A program made the translations under genes and the position numbers. This document shows positions 42,589 through 52,615 of a stretch of DNA of 64,000 nt, in pieces. The notes beneath the pieces were generated by a model that was given only the letters and a program-made list of their open reading frames with translations, was not told the DNA's origin and searched no databases. Position 1 is the stretch's first letter; the number at the start of each line of letters is the position of its first letter. This DNA comes from Gemmatimonadota bacterium. GTDB taxonomy: Bacteria; Gemmatimonadota; Gemmatimonadetes; Longimicrobiales; Gaopeijiaceae. The stretch covers positions 55,104 to 119,103 of the forward strand of contig JAJDXM010000015.1 of assembly GCA_022823225.1 (NCBI GenBank), in the 5' to 3' direction.

Positions 42589-42844
42589 AGTCGAGATTTC
42601 CCGCACGGCGGAGAAGCAGCTGCGCAAGCTACCACGGGACGTTCAGGAGCGCATCGTGCGCAGGATGCTGCTTCTGGCGGAAGACCCGTTTCCGCAGGGG
42701 GCGAAGAAGCTAACGGGGTACGACGATGTCTACCGCGTGCGCGTTGGGCGATACCGGATCCTCTACAGCGTTTCGCGGCGACGGCTGGTGATCATCATTC
42801 TCAAGGTCGGGCAGCGTAAGGATATCTACCGGCGGGGTCGTTGA
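42575..42844 (+). CDS. RelE/ParE-family toxin
   Basis: 89 residues. EISRTAEKQLRKLPRDVQERI, DPFPQGAKKLTGYDDVYRVRVGRYRILYSV and KVGQRKDIYRRG are the RelE fold, with the Arg/Tyr/Lys set typical of ribosome-dependent mRNA endonucleases. Intact frame, unlike the mazF pair elsewhere. The start ATG at 42575 lies inside the antitoxin gene. Confidence 0.87.
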   Translation: MGHHEVEISRTAEKQLRKLPRDVQERIVRRMLLLAEDPFPQGAKKLTGYDDVYRVRVGRYRILYSVSRRRLVIIILKVGQRKDIYRRGR

Positions 42845-42866
42845 CCGGTCGGGGCGCGCCAGGATC

Positions 42867-45800
42867 TCACCCCACCCCCCTCCCCGGCGTCCACGGCGCC
42901 CCCGCCGCCGCCATGTCCCGCTCCAGCCCTGCGAGATCCTCTTCCAGCAGCGACCTCAGCCGCACGACGACCTCCTCGAACCCCGCCCGCGCGATGGCGA
43001 GGCTCTCGCGCTGCGTCGCGGTGGGCTCCTGGCGCGTACCCCAGTGCCCCCCTGCCACCTGCCCGATGCGGCCCGTGATCGAGGGCGCGGTGGGCTCGTT
43101 GTAGCGGCCCGGGGTGGGGTTGCCCTGGAGCTCGGCCGCGACCTCGGCGAGGCGTCCGTCGATGGCCTCCAGGCGCTGGTAGAGCTCCTCGCCGGCTGCG
43201 GGGGTCTCGTCGAGGGCGGCGCGCATGTGGCGCAACCGTTCACGCGCACGCCCGATCTCGGCGGTGGCGCCCCGGGCACGGCGCTGCAGGTCCGCGGTCT
43301 CCTCGGCGAAGGCCATCGCGGCGACGAAGTCGGTGCTCATGTCGATGTTGGGCACGGGCTTCACCGTGAAGGCCTGCGGCTCGCCGAGCGGCTCCACGCT
43401 GTCTTCGGTGACGAGCGCCATCTCGACCGTGTAGTCGCCCGGCGGCGCCAGCGGGCCGCGCGACTGGCCCGCCCACGGTGGCGTGAAGCCCGGGGTCGTG
43501 AGGTTGACGGGGTCGGGGGCAGGGTGGCGGAGGTCCCAGGTGACGCGGTGGAGGCCGCGCCGAGCCGGGCCCATTACGCGCCGCACGGGGTTGCCCGCGG
43601 CGTCCCGTACGAGCATGGCGACGCGCGGCCCGCTCTCCTGGGCCTCCGCAGCAAGGCGCTCGTAGCCGGGAAGCGCGATGTCCTCGCCGCGCCCCGCCGC
43701 CGCGCGCTCTTCTCGCCGCCGCTCCTCGCGCATCGTTTCGGGCACCTCGGCCAGCCAGTAGGTGAAGGTGGCGCCGAAGTCCGGGTTGGGCGCGACGAAC
43801 GAGGTCGTGCCCAGGGTGGGCTGCCCGGCCGCCTGGAGCGGGGTGTTGGGGACGTACCACCAGGCGTCCCGCACCGGGAACAGGGTTGCGTCGGCCGCCA
43901 GCGCGCCGCCGGCCATCGCGCGCAGGGGCGCGTAGTCGTCGAGGACGTAGAAGCCGCGGCCGAAGGTCGCGCCCACCAGATCGCCGTCGCGGCGCTGGAT
44001 CTCCAGGTCGCGGAACGAGATCGTGGGGGCGCCGTTGCCCAGCAGGACCCAGTGGTCGCCCCCGTTTGTCGTGAAATAGATCCCGTGTTCGGTGCCGAGG
44101 AATAGCAGTTCGGGACGCACGTGGTCCTGTTCCACCGACCAGATCACGATGCCGTCGGGCAGGTCGCCGGCGATCGAGCGCCAGCTGCGGCCGGCGTCGT
44201 TGCTCTCGAAGAGATAGGGCGTGTAGTCGCCCTCCTTGTGGTTGTCCGGCGCAACAAAAAACGTTGCGCGGTCGTGTTGGGATGCCTTGATGTCGTTCAT
44301 GAACGCGCGCTCGGACACGCCCGGCAGCGCCGCCGCCTGGCGCCAGGTCGCCCCGCCGTCCTCCGTCACCTGCACCAGCCCGTCGTCGGTGCCCACGAAA
44401 ATCACGCCCTCCGCCACCGGCGACTCCGAAATCGCCGAAATCGTTGAGTACAGGGACATTGCGGTGTTTCCATACAGTGCGTCGATGCTGCGTACGCGGC
44501 CCGCCATCGGCAGCTCGTAGCGGTTGTCGTTGCGGGTCAGATCGCCGCTCACGGCCTGCCACGAATTGCCCCGGTCGTCGCTCCGCCACAGCCGCTGCGA
44601 TGCGTAGTAGATCCGGCCCTCCGCGTGGGGGCTCGCAATCACGGGGCTGTCCCAGTTCCAGCGCTCGGGCGGGTCGCCGGGCGCCGGCAGCGGACGGATG
44701 TTGATGAGTTCGTGGTTGACGAGGTCGACCCGCTGCAGATTCCCCTGCTGGGTCTGGATGAAGGCAATGGCCGGATCGGCCGGGTCGAAGGCCGCGGCGT
44801 ACCCGTCGGCGCCCAGCGGCACGTACCAGTCGCGGTTGCGCACACCCTCCAGGTTTATCGTGCGCGCGGGCCCGTGGAGCGTCCCCAGGTCCTGCGCGCC
44901 GCCGAGGATGTTGTAGAACGGTTCGGAATTGTCGAGCGCGAGCTTGTAGAACTGGGACACGGGCATGTTCGGGAAGTGCCGCCAGGTCGTCCCTTCGTCG
45001 AAGGTCTCGTACAGGCCCGCGTCGGTTCCGGCGAGGATGTGCTTCCCGTTCGCCGGATCGATCCAGAAGGCGTGATTGTCGCTGTGCTTCTCGCGGCCGG
45101 TCCCCAGCTCGGCGAAGGTCGCGCCGCCGTCGCGGGTGACGTGCACGAAGACGTCCATCTGGTAGACCAGGTCCACATCGTGTGGCGACGCCTCGATCTC
45201 CTGGTAGTAGTGGGGCCCGGTGCCGCCCGAGATGTAGGAATTGCGGCGCTCCCAGCTCTCGCCCCGGTCGGTGGAACGGTAGAAGCCGCGGTCGCTCGGG
45301 CCGGCCTCGATGGTCGCGTAGACCACGTTGCGGTCGGCGCCCGAAACGGCCAGCCCGATCTTTCCCATATCGGCATTCGGGAGCCCGCGGCTCACCCGCC
45401 GCCACTTCCGCCCCCCGTCTGTCGACTTGTGGATCCCCGACCCGGGGCCGCCCGCCAGCAGCGCCCACACGCTCCGCCGCCGCTCGTAGGTTGCCGCATA
45501 CATGATGTCCGGGTCGACGGGGTCGAACTCGACATCCGTCACGCCGGTGTTCGCGTCGACGGTCAGCACGGCCTCCCACGTCTCGCCCCCGTCCTCGGTC
45601 CGGTACAGCCCGCGCTCGCCGCCCGACGACCAGAGCGGCCCCTCCGCAGCTACGAACACGATGTTCCCGTCGCGCGGATCGACCAGGATCTTCCCGACGT
45701 GCTCCGAGGCCGCGAGCCCCATGTGCTCCCAGCTGCGTCCCCCGTCCCGGCTCCGGTAGACCCCGTCGCCCCATGCCACGTGCCGCCCGCTCACGTTCTC

Positions 45801-46232
45801 TCCGGTGCCGACCCAGACGATGTCCGGATCGGACGGATCGATGGCGACGTCGCCGATCGAATACGAGGGGTGGTCGTCAAAGACGGGAGTCCACGCGATG
45901 CCCGCGTTCGTGGTCTTCCACACGCCGCCGGAGCCGACCGCGATGTACCACGTCGTGGGGTCGTCAGGGTGGACGGCGATGTCCGCGATGCGCCCGCCCA
46001 TCAGCGCCGGGCCGATGCCCCGCAGTACGAGACCCTGCGCGGCCTCGTGGACGGTGGCGGGGTCGGCGGCCGGGGTCTGGGCGGTGGCGGGGCGGGCGGG
46101 GGCGCCGGCCGCGAGGGCCAGGGCGAGGCCGGTGGCCGCGAGGGGGCGGTGGGCCCGCGACGCTGGGCGACGGGCGGGGGTCGCCGCAGCGAGGGGGTGG
46201 TGGCGGGTTGGGGGGATCGTGGAGCGGTGCAT
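42867..46232 (-). CDS. VPS10/sortilin-like BNR-repeat secreted protein
   Basis: 1121 residues from ATG at 46232. Signal sequence (LAATGLALALAAGAPARPATAQ). Residues about 60-800 consist of repeated bladed beta-propeller units with Asp-box sequences such as STDGGRKWRR, STDRGESWER, TEDGGETWEA and SRDGGRSWEH. The final 250 residues (EMALVTEDSVEPLGEPQAF, VRKGTRxxx-like) form an Ig-like and helical tail with a coiled segment (RRARGATAEIGRARERLRHM). Such proteins are abundant in this kind of genome and act on glycans or peptides outside the cell. Divergent from the TonB receptor. Confidence 0.75.
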   Translation of the reverse strand: MHRSTIPPTRHHPLAAATPARRPASRAHRPLAATGLALALAAGAPARPATAQTPAADPATVHEAAQGLVLRGIGPALMGGRIADIAVHPDDPTTWYIAVGSGGVWKTTNAGIAWTPVFDDHPSYSIGDVAIDPSDPDIVWVGTGENVSGRHVAWGDGVYRSRDGGRSWEHMGLAASEHVGKILVDPRDGNIVFVAAEGPLWSSGGERGLYRTEDGGETWEAVLTVDANTGVTDVEFDPVDPDIMYAATYERRRSVWALLAGGPGSGIHKSTDGGRKWRRVSRGLPNADMGKIGLAVSGADRNVVYATIEAGPSDRGFYRSTDRGESWERRNSYISGGTGPHYYQEIEASPHDVDLVYQMDVFVHVTRDGGATFAELGTGREKHSDNHAFWIDPANGKHILAGTDAGLYETFDEGTTWRHFPNMPVSQFYKLALDNSEPFYNILGGAQDLGTLHGPARTINLEGVRNRDWYVPLGADGYAAAFDPADPAIAFIQTQQGNLQRVDLVNHELINIRPLPAPGDPPERWNWDSPVIASPHAEGRIYYASQRLWRSDDRGNSWQAVSGDLTRNDNRYELPMAGRVRSIDALYGNTAMSLYSTISAISESPVAEGVIFVGTDDGLVQVTEDGGATWRQAAALPGVSERAFMNDIKASQHDRATFFVAPDNHKEGDYTPYLFESNDAGRSWRSIAGDLPDGIVIWSVEQDHVRPELLFLGTEHGIYFTTNGGDHWVLLGNGAPTISFRDLEIQRRDGDLVGATFGRGFYVLDDYAPLRAMAGGALAADATLFPVRDAWWYVPNTPLQAAGQPTLGTTSFVAPNPDFGATFTYWLAEVPETMREERRREERAAAGRGEDIALPGYERLAAEAQESGPRVAMLVRDAAGNPVRRVMGPARRGLHRVTWDLRHPAPDPVNLTTPGFTPPWAGQSRGPLAPPGDYTVEMALVTEDSVEPLGEPQAFTVKPVPNIDMSTDFVAAMAFAEETADLQRRARGATAEIGRARERLRHMRAALDETPAAGEELYQRLEAIDGRLAEVAAELQGNPTPGRYNEPTAPSITGRIGQVAGGHWGTRQEPTATQRESLAIARAGFEEVVVRLRSLLEEDLAGLERDMAAAGAPWTPGRGVG

Positions 46233-46362
46233 GCGCGCGGCCTTGGTGGCAGTGTGTGGGGCGGCGGGGGTGGGGGGCGCCGCGTGGGGTGGAAATGGAC
46301 CGCGTGGGGGTGGTGGCCGCAAGGCGGTTCGGGCAAGGACGCTCGCAAGGGACGGCGGCGGA

Positions 46363-46378
46363 AACCCCGACCGGGGTT
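46363..46378. promoter_or_regulatory. hairpin in the VPS10/TonB divergent gap
   Basis: AACCCC-gacc-GGGGTT, a perfect 6-bp inverted repeat in the 261-base intergenic region (46233-46493). The rest of the gap is GC-rich without a recognisable promoter. Function unknown. Confidence 0.3.
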
Positions 46379-46493
46379 GGCCCGTAGCGATCTGGACGAT
46401 TCGGCGCCCCCGCCCCCATGTTGATGGCCGGCCACCGCAGCGGGGCGGCGGGCGGATTGGAGCCAGACGGACAACGGCCACGGGAGGCAAGTC

Positions 46494-48882
46494 ATGCGAA
46501 GCCGAAACATCCATTTTGCGGGGATCTTCCTCGCGACCACCATGCTCGCAGCCCCGGCCGCGGCCGCAGCCACCGAACCCACAGCGACCCAGGACAACGC
46601 CATCGAAGGCATGGTCAGGGCCGCCGAACAGCCACAGCGCCTTGAAGGGACAAGGGTCGTGCTGGAAGGGGGCGGAACCAGCCGCGAAACCGTAACCGGC
46701 GCAGACGGCCGCTTCACTTTCGCGTCCGTACCTCCTGGCGACTACCAGATCACGGCGAGCGTCCTTGGCCGCCGCGCGGGAACGGTCGAGGTCACTGTGG
46801 TCGCCGGCCAGACCGCCCGCGTCGACGTCCGGCTCGACCCCGAGCCGGTCACGCTCGACGAACTCATCGTCACGGGTACCGTCATGCCGACGGCGGTTCG
46901 CGAAGTCCCCACCCCCGTGACGATCGTGAGCCGTGCCGACATCGAGAGGCTAGCGCCCCGCAACGTGGCGGAACTCGTGCGCACGGCCGTGCCCGGCGCG
47001 GTCTACAACGACGAGGGCCCCGGCGCCCGCTACGGCGTGTTCTCGGTGCGCGGCGTGTCCGGCCTCGGCGCCGCGTCCACCCTCAAGGTGTACGTGGACG
47101 GCGCGGAGATCGCCGACCCGGCGTACGTCACCAATCTGGACCCCGGCATCATCGAACGCGTCGAGGTGGTCTCGGGCCCGCAGGCCTCGACGATCTACGG
47201 CTCGCGCGCGATCAGCGGCGTCATGCAGATCTTCACCCGGCGCGGCTCGGGAGGCGACTGGCGCAGTCCGCGGCTCTCGGGCACTATGGAACTTGAGGTG
47301 GTGCAGTCCCCCTACGTGTCGGGAACGCCACGGGCTCCGGAGTACCGGCTCAACCTCGCCGGTGGTGACTCGCGCTTCGGCTACAACCTGGGCTACAGCG
47401 GACGGCAGGAGCCCGAATGGGTCGACCTGCTCGCCCAGGAGGACCAGCGGCTCTTCGGCAGCGTGAACTTCACCGTCGGCCGGCTCGAAGTTCAGGCGAG
47501 CATGCGGGCCCACGACGGATCCAACTACAGCAGCTGGAACCCGATCCTGCGGGAGGTCTACCAGAGGGTCGGCGCGCCCGACAATCCGCCCAACAGACAG
47601 CGCTTCATCAGCCGGCTGGAGACGAACAGTCTGGATCTCGGCTTCGAAGCCGCTTCGTGGTGGCGCCACGACTTCACAATGGGATTCGACCGGTACGAAG
47701 ACTCCTACTACCCGGTTCTGCCGAACGAAGACGGCACCTACAGCGTGCGGGCCCGGGACACCAATCGCTCGTCCATGGCCTACAACACGACCCTCAGCCG
47801 GGAACTCACCGAGGACCTCAACGGCACCTTCGTGTTCGGCGCCGACAGAAGCGAATACACGCTGACCGCGCACGACCCGATCGACGTGAGGGATTGGCGC
47901 GACTATGACTGGCCGACGGCCGACTTCACCAGAGAAATCGGCAGCGACGGCTATTTCGGGCAGATGCAACTGGGCTTCCGGGACGCCGTGTTCTTCACCG
48001 GCGGCATTCGCGGCGACCGGCATCCGCAGGGGTCGACCGATGGGCTGACCTGGTCCCCCCGCTTCGGGATCACCGGCATTCGTGAAGCGGGCGATTTCAC
48101 GATCAAGCCCCGCTTCGCCTGGGGACAGGCGGTCATCGTGCCGAACGAAGATCAGGTGGGCGGAGACGAGAGCGAGTTCTCGATTCTTCTGGCCAACCCG
48201 GACCTGCGCGCGCAGAAGCAGCGCGGCTACGACCTGGGCGTCGACGTTCTCTACGGCGGGAAGGGCTCGATCGGCCTGACCTTCTTCGACCAGGACCCCG
48301 TCGACCTGATCGAGCTGGTGATCACCGGAAGCGATACCTCGGGCGACTTCCCGCGCTCGATCTTCCAATACCAGAACCTGCACCGGATGAACAACCAGGG
48401 GTGGGAAGTCAAGGTCGAGGCGCAAGCCCACCTCCCGGCTTTCGCTGAACATGAACTACGGCCTAACGAACAGCACGGTCGTCGATCTCGACGAGAGCTA
48501 CACGGGCGACTACGAGGAGGGACAGGAGCTCGACGAGCGGCCCAAGTGGACGATGTCGATGGGAGCCAGCCTGACGCCGCGCGACGGCACAACCCTGAAC
48601 GCCGACCTGACGTACCTGTCGGGCTGGAACAGCGCCGATTTCGCCGGCTTCCTGGGCGATATCTACAGCGGCAACTTCAATCCCGTCGCGAAGCCCTATC
48701 CGCTCGGATACCACATCGACTATCCGGCGTTCATGCGGCTGAACATGAGCGTCTCGCAGGACCTGCCCGGCGGCGCGTCCGCCTTCGTGCACATCTTCAA
48801 CCTGACGGACGACGACAACTTCGAGAGAATCAACACCGCCGCGCCGCGTCCGCGAACGTGGACTTTCGGGGTGCGCTTCTAG
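46494..48882 (+). pseudogene. TonB-dependent receptor, frameshifted near its C-terminus
   Basis: ATG with GGGAGG 6 bases upstream. Signal sequence, then a carboxypeptidase-like regulatory domain (about 38-120, with TGADGRFTFASVPPGDYQIT), a plug (VREVPTPVTIVSRADIERLA ... YVDGAEIADPAYVTNLDPG ... GPQASTIYGSRAISG) and a barrel. The frame breaks at about 48425-48450: the barrel continues from MNYGLTNSTVVDLDESYTG in the next frame to a proper ending RTWTFGVRF. A one-base change joins the two. Transports a siderophore, vitamin or oligomer across the outer membrane; the substrate is unknown. Real disruption or assembly error. Confidence 0.75.
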
Positions 48883-48888
48883 TGTCCC

Positions 48889-50784
48889 ATGGATAGTCCC
48901 CGCGTCGTGCTTTGGGGGGCTGTCCTTGTGGTGGCGGCGCTCATGGCCAGCGCCACATGCACAAGTCCGTCAACCGGGCCCACCGGGGATTTCGAGGTCG
49001 CCGAGGCCTCGATCCTCGAGCTGCAGGCGGCGCTTGAGGACGGACGCGCCACCTCCGCCGTTCTCGTCGACCGCTACCTCGCCCGCATCGAGGCCTACGA
49101 CCGGCTCGGTCCGGCGCTCAACACGATCATCCGCCTGAATCCGCTCGCGCGCCGGCAGGCGGAAGCGCTGGACGCGGAGCGGGCGGCCGGAACGGTGCGT
49201 GGACCGCTGCACGGCATCCCGGTCCTGATGAAGGACAACTACGACATGGACTGGATGCCCACGACGGGGTCCAGTCTGGCGCTGGCGGGGCTCCGTCCGG
49301 GCGACAACGCGTACCAGGTCGCCCGGCTCCTCGACGCGGGCGCGGTCATCCTGGGCAAGACGAACCTCCACGAACTCGCGGCCGGAATCACGACCATCAG
49401 CTCGCTCGGTGGCCAGACGCGCAACCCGTACGACCCGCGCCGCAACCCGGGCGGAAGCTCCGGGGGAACCGGCGCGGCCGTGGCGGCCAGCTTTGCCGCG
49501 GTGGCGTGGGGAAGCGACACCTGCGGGTCGATCCGCATTCCGGCGTCGGTGCACAACCTCTTCGGGCTGAGGCCCACGAAGGGTCTCTCCAGCATCGACG
49601 GGATCCTGCCGCTCTCGCACACACAGGACACCGGCGGGCCGCTCGCGCGCTCGGTGACCGATCTCGCCATCGCCCTGGATGCCACCGTGGGGCGCGATCC
49701 CGCCGACCCCGCCACCGCCATCCTCGACGGGCGGCAGACACCGGCGTTCCGCGAAGCGCTCGACGCGAATGCGCTGGAGGGCGCGAAGATCGGCGCGCTG
49801 GAGACGTGGGTGTCGGGGAGTGGGACCGCGGGCAGCGTGACGGGGGTCATCCGCGATGCCCTCTCCGAGATGGAGGCTGCCGGCGCGACGGTCGTCGACG
49901 TGGAGATTCCGGACCTCACCGGCCTCCTCGCCAACACCGGCATGATCGACTTCGACTTCAAGTTCGATCTGGCGGACTACCTGGCTGCGGTCCCGGACGG
50001 ACCGGTCCGGTCGCTGGGCGAGATCATCGAGGCCGGCCTGCATCACGAGGCGCTGGACGGCACCTTCCGCCGCCGCAACGCGCGCGAATCGCGCGACACC
50101 CCCGAGCTGGCCGAGACCCTGGAGCGGCGGCGCGCCCTGACGGCGGCGGTCGTGGAGTTGCTGGACCGCGAGGACCTGGACGCGCTGGCCTACCCGACCA
50201 TGCGCCAGGAAACCGCGCTCATCGGGGCGGCGCCCACCGGCTCGACCTGCTTCCTGAGCGCGCACACGGGACTGCCGGCGCTCTCCATCCCGGCCGGATT
50301 CACCGGGAGTGGCCTTCCGGTGGGCCTCGAACTCCTGGGCCGCCCGCTCGACGACGCCCGCCTGGCCGCGCTCGCCTTCGCGCACGAATCAGCCGCACCG
50401 AAACGCCGCGCCCCGCTGCGCACCCCTCCGCTCGTCAACGGCGCGCCGCCACCGCCGGTGCAAATCGCCACCGATCCCCGGAACGACGACCGGGTGACCG
50501 CCGTGCTGGGCGTCGACCTTCCCACGGGCCGGCTTTCCTACCGGATCACGCTGTCCGGCACCGATTCCGCCGATGTCCATGGTGTGGCGCTCCGGCGCAC
50601 CTCCGACGAAGAGGGTCCGGTCGTGGTGCTGCGCCTCGGCGGCCCGGGCGAAGCCAACCCGCAGGGCACGGTGCCCTTGTCAACGCGGCTTCTGCGAAAC
50701 ATCCTGGACGGCAACCTCGAATTGGTGACGTCCACGAGCGCGGGCATCGACCGCCGCAGGCTCTCGCCTTCCACACGACCTTGA
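48889..50784 (+). CDS. amidase-signature protein with C-terminal CHRD-like domain
   Basis: 631 residues, signal sequence with a Cys (SATCTSP) that may be a lipobox. Amidase core about 40-500: LMKDNYD (catalytic Lys), GGSSGGTGAAVAASF and CGSIRIPAS (the two Ser of the Ser-cisSer-Lys triad). From about 525 VTAVLGVDLPTGRLSYRITL and DVHGVALRRTSDEEGPVVVL match a CHRD domain (Chordin-like). The fusion suggests an extracytoplasmic amide hydrolase bound to a surface. Starts 7 bases after the TonB receptor stop. Confidence 0.8.
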   Translation: MDSPRVVLWGAVLVVAALMASATCTSPSTGPTGDFEVAEASILELQAALEDGRATSAVLVDRYLARIEAYDRLGPALNTIIRLNPLARRQAEALDAERAAGTVRGPLHGIPVLMKDNYDMDWMPTTGSSLALAGLRPGDNAYQVARLLDAGAVILGKTNLHELAAGITTISSLGGQTRNPYDPRRNPGGSSGGTGAAVAASFAAVAWGSDTCGSIRIPASVHNLFGLRPTKGLSSIDGILPLSHTQDTGGPLARSVTDLAIALDATVGRDPADPATAILDGRQTPAFREALDANALEGAKIGALETWVSGSGTAGSVTGVIRDALSEMEAAGATVVDVEIPDLTGLLANTGMIDFDFKFDLADYLAAVPDGPVRSLGEIIEAGLHHEALDGTFRRRNARESRDTPELAETLERRRALTAAVVELLDREDLDALAYPTMRQETALIGAAPTGSTCFLSAHTGLPALSIPAGFTGSGLPVGLELLGRPLDDARLAALAFAHESAAPKRRAPLRTPPLVNGAPPPPVQIATDPRNDDRVTAVLGVDLPTGRLSYRITLSGTDSADVHGVALRRTSDEEGPVVVLRLGGPGEANPQGTVPLSTRLLRNILDGNLELVTSTSAGIDRRRLSPSTRP

Positions 50785-50790
50785 GCACCC

Positions 50791-51945
50791 ATGTTCGGGT
50801 TCAAGCGAAAAAAAAACCGCCGTGCTGAACGGAGGTCCACCACCCGGCCGGGTGGGGACGCCGGGATGGCGGGCCCCGCCGTGTGCCCGAACTGCGGCGG
50901 TGGCCGCTCGGGCCGGTTCTGCTCCGTCTGCGGTCAGAACGACCGCAACTACGTGCGCGGCCTTCTGCCGGTCATGTGGGAGTTCGGTCGTGAGTCCTTC
51001 GAGGTGGATTCCAGGCTCTTCCAGACGCTGAAGCTCCTGCTCTTCAAGCCGGGGAGCCTGTCGCTGGAGTTCTGCCGCAACCGGCGGGCGCGATTCATGA
51101 CGCCGGTTCGCATGTACCTGTTTGCCAGCTTCGTGTTTTTCCTCGTGCTTGTGACCGTGCCCGACTGGTCGGTGCAGACCGGGGCCGACATTGACGTGCA
51201 GTTTGGCGAAGACCCGGAAGAGGTGGACGATGAGCAGAACGACGAGCTGGCGGAGCGGGAAGGGAACGTCGTCACCGAAGCGCAGGTCCAGGCGCTGAAG
51301 GCGGTCGTGCGGCCCGAGCAACGCCAGAGGGTGGACGATCTCCTCGGTCGCCCCGACTCTGACTGGTCGCGTGGAATGGCGCTGATGCTCGTGAGGCTGG
51401 CAAGCCGTAGAGGCTCTCCGTTCGGAGCCGAAGCTCCCGCGATGCCCGACACGCTGGGCGCTGCCGTCGATTCGGCGCTCGGCCCGATGGAGCCGCGGGG
51501 CGATCCGGAGCCCCCAGGTTTCTTCGCAGGGCTGTTTTTCGGCGCGACGGTGGATTTCTTCCACGATCCCCCGCGGTTTCTCCAGCAATTCATCGGCAAT
51601 CTGCCGATCACGATGTTCTTTCTGCTGCCGTTCCTGGCGGCGGCGCTGGCGATCTGCTTCGTGCGAAAACGCCGCTTCTTCGTCGAGCACCTTGTCTTCG
51701 CGATGCATGTCCAGACGTTCAGCTTCATCGTGCTGACGCTCGCGCTGGTTGTTCCGTTCGCTTCGGTGGGGGTATGGGTGCAGCTGGTCCTGCAACTGCT
51801 GGTCCCGGTCTACGGAGTGGTGGCCCTGCGTCGCTTCTACGGGGATGGATGGATCTGGACGCTGGTCAAGGGGTGGATCGTGTGGTGCATGTACTGGATG
51901 GTGCTGGTCCCGGGGCTGCTGGTGACTTTCTTCCTGACGACTTGA
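50791..51945 (+). CDS. DUF3667 family membrane protein
   Basis: 384 residues from ATG at 50791; ATG at 50866 (MAGPAVCPNCGGG) may be the real start because the family begins with the zinc ribbon. N-terminal CPNCGGG...CSVCGQ, then GLLPVMWEFGRESFEVDSRL and TPVRMYLFASFVFFLVL (first membrane helix) are DUF3667 blocks. An acidic insert (about 135-155) and four more membrane helices follow. A run of nine A at 50808-50816 lies near the first start. Function unknown. Confidence 0.72.
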   Translation: MFGFKRKKNRRAERRSTTRPGGDAGMAGPAVCPNCGGGRSGRFCSVCGQNDRNYVRGLLPVMWEFGRESFEVDSRLFQTLKLLLFKPGSLSLEFCRNRRARFMTPVRMYLFASFVFFLVLVTVPDWSVQTGADIDVQFGEDPEEVDDEQNDELAEREGNVVTEAQVQALKAVVRPEQRQRVDDLLGRPDSDWSRGMALMLVRLASRRGSPFGAEAPAMPDTLGAAVDSALGPMEPRGDPEPPGFFAGLFFGATVDFFHDPPRFLQQFIGNLPITMFFLLPFLAAALAICFVRKRRFFVEHLVFAMHVQTFSFIVLTLALVVPFASVGVWVQLVLQLLVPVYGVVALRRFYGDGWIWTLVKGWIVWCMYWMVLVPGLLVTFFLTT

Positions 51946-51980
51946 CGGAGACGCGCCGACCCGGGACCGGCAAGCCCTGT

Positions 51981-51997
51981 CGTTACCAAATCGTTAC
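51981..51997 (+). promoter_or_regulatory. direct repeat with 11-base period, possible Pho-box-like site
   Basis: CGTTAC at 51981-51986 and again at 51992-51997, period 11. The PhoB direct repeat in other bacteria has the same spacing, so it could be a target of the PhoB encoded here, but the sequence does not match known Pho box consensus closely. Located between DUF3667 and a hypothetical gene. Confidence 0.3.
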
Positions 51998-52047
51998 AGA
52001 TCGGAGCCCAGTCCGTCACGCCAGCGGGCGATCGTCCGGTCACATGG

Positions 52048-52611
52048 ATGGCAGCGGCGATTCTCCCCGTTGCCCCGCCACGACCGATCTGGAGGTGTGT
52101 TCCGGTGCACCCGACGACACCGTCCGACGTGATTCCAATGCTGGCCACCGCCCCCCGGCTGCCTTCCTGCAGTCCGCTGGAACTGGCCGCCGCCCTGCGC
52201 CGTTTGCACAGGGCAGGGATCCGGCGCGGCTATGTCCTGGTGGCGCCGACCCGCCTCGGGCGTGAGCCTGTCCGCTGGTGGGCGCGGCTGTGCAATGTGG
52301 TGGAGGAGGAGACCGGTCTCGGCGTCGTCCTGGTGGAAGCGTCCCACCGCGGCGTGGACCCGGTCCGCGTTCTTGCCGCGACCGGCCTCGAGACCGGCAT
52401 CGCCGTCCTGCAGGACCTCGCACGCGGCGAGCGTTCCGCCCTGCTGGAGATCTCCCGCGGCGTGTGCACCGGAGACCTGGGGCTGCTGGCGGAGGCCCGG
52501 GCGCGGGGTGCGGCCAACCACGAGCCCCGGGAGGTCGAGGCCGCGATCCGAGATGGGCGGCTGTGCGAGGTGCTCGGTCCGTCGTCGGGCGGGTTGGCCA
52601 CCACGGCCTGA
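52048..52611 (+). CDS. hypothetical protein
   Basis: 187 residues from ATG at 52048; ATG at 52138 (MLATAPRLPSCSP) is an alternative. The part from about residue 40 onward (LAAALRRLHRAGIRRGYVLV, EEETGLGVVLVEASHRGVDP, ETGIAVLQDLARGERSALLE) reads like an alternating helix-strand protein with good coding character. No family recognised. Convergent with the RidA gene, 4 bases apart. Confidence 0.4.
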   Translation: MAAAILPVAPPRPIWRCVPVHPTTPSDVIPMLATAPRLPSCSPLELAAALRRLHRAGIRRGYVLVAPTRLGREPVRWWARLCNVVEEETGLGVVLVEASHRGVDPVRVLAATGLETGIAVLQDLARGERSALLEISRGVCTGDLGLLAEARARGAANHEPREVEAAIRDGRLCEVLGPSSGGLATTA

Positions 52612-52615
52612 GCCG

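Noticed and set aside
42867..46232. Long frames antisense to the VPS10-like gene and to the Pho operon
   Set aside because: Typical shadow frames of GC-rich coding DNA; no domains.
46379..46493. Possible cobalamin riboswitch before the TonB receptor (GAGCCAGACGG and GCCACGGG words)
   Set aside because: The conserved core and expected helices could not be built; match is limited to a few short words.
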